Of a DNA stretch of 64,000 bases, positions 63,442 to 64,000 are shown piece by piece (the first letter of the stretch is position 1; the number at the start of each line of letters is the position of its first letter). The position numbers and the translations under genes were made by a program. The stretch is taken from NCBI GenBank assembly GCA_964035545.1, contig OZ037766.1:6487722-6551721 (forward strand), read 5' to 3'. The notes beneath the pieces are model-generated. The model saw nothing but the letters and a program-made list of their open reading frames with translations, was not told the origin of the DNA and did not search any database. The stretch is from Bugula neritina (lineage: Eukaryota > Bryozoa > Gymnolaemata > Cheilostomatida > Bugulidae).

Positions 63442-64000
63442 GTGGGTTTGTGTAGCCTTTTAGCAGGTTGTCTGTCAACAAATGGCCTGTCAACAGGTAT
63501 ATTTGTGTAGTCTCACTATAATGTTAGTTTGATGACCTCCATTTAACAACATGGCTAAAGCCCTGGCCACACCATCGTGAGAATGACACGAAACTCGTGT
63601 GACGATTTTCGTGAGCTATCTTTTCGTATTGACCAGCCACATGATCGTTTAAACGAAAAGTCATTATGCCGAGATTAGTACCGCAAGTTTATATAAGTTA
63701 TAAAGGAAAAATTTTGCCATTTTTGTTATTTTCTTGGTATTTTATGTGTACATTTTTTTAGTTTTGTTTATTGGTAAAGTTTTTAAAAACATTTTTATGC
63801 ATATAAAATTGAAAAAAAATTTAAAACTCACTCATGCACGTAAATACAAAGCTATAAAGTTTAAGCTTCGCTGTGATTACCATGTGAATATGAATTGAAT
63901 AATGCTTGCAATAGCTATTTTACGCAAAATACTTTACAGTTGCTATAAATGTAAGACTAGTAAATTGGATGCAAATAGGCACAGTAATACTACTTAATTT
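63442..64000. other. Right-edge intron of the prominin gene
   Basis: No exon is recognised after the donor at 63442. A patch with more CpG than its surroundings at 63560-63690 (CACACCATCGTGAGAATGAC and ACGATTTTCGTGAGC) looks like part of a dispersed repeat, but there is no second copy in this window to confirm it. Confidence 0.4.

Overview
This window is animal nuclear DNA. It is AT-rich, and its genes are cut by many short introns with GT-AG ends. I see unbroken tRNA genes of eukaryotic type, tRNA-derived SINEs, MITEs and minisatellites, and no bacterial or viral gene layout. The protein families (a giant cadherin, an SBF2-domain protein, cytochrome b5, a DDX20/Gemin3-type helicase, a prominin) occur across bilaterians. 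The texture would suit a lophotrochozoan invertebrate such as a mollusc, but the species cannot be fixed from the sequence alone.

Layout. (1) About 145-28460, + strand: the 3' 49 exons of a very large cadherin. About 24 EC repeat junctions are followed by a membrane-adjacent domain, one transmembrane exon and a ~200-residue tail; the 5' end lies left of the window. Its introns carry a tRNA-Gln gene, two tRNA-His genes, two tRNA-Lys genes, two SINEs, a pogo-like MITE and another MITE family. (2) 28461-31398: intergenic, with a long TA/AAT microsatellite, between two convergent genes. (3) 31399-37582, - strand: a nine-coding-exon gene for a 509-residue SBF2-domain (KIAA0513-like) protein. (4) 37591-45181: about 7.6 kb with no gene I can support, only decayed repeats. 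(5) 45182-47101, + strand: a four-exon soluble cytochrome b5. (6) 47102-50405: AT-rich intergenic DNA. (7) 50406-57367, + strand: a nine-exon DEAD-box helicase of DDX20/Gemin3 type, 957 residues, with a 30-bp coding minisatellite in its tail. (8) 57872-63441 and beyond, + strand: the first 14 recognised exons of a prominin-family five-span membrane glycoprotein, which runs off the right edge.

The gene models were assembled by hand from splice sites. Exon lengths and phases close exactly for all five genes, which is the main internal check. The genes do not form an evident pathway; they look like ordinary neighbours on a chromosome.

The most unusual signal is structural. At least nine tandem-repeat arrays in four different genes lie within about 50 bp of a splice junction. 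In three cases the repeat unit includes the splice site itself: a cadherin donor copied three times in frame at 54-bp spacing, a prominin donor copied about ten times, and a DDX20 acceptor-like motif copied several times. A second striking feature is that nearly all the cadherin's inter-domain linkers read like 'V-x-R-N-x-N-x-P-x-F' instead of the calcium-binding DxNDN; only the last linker is canonical.
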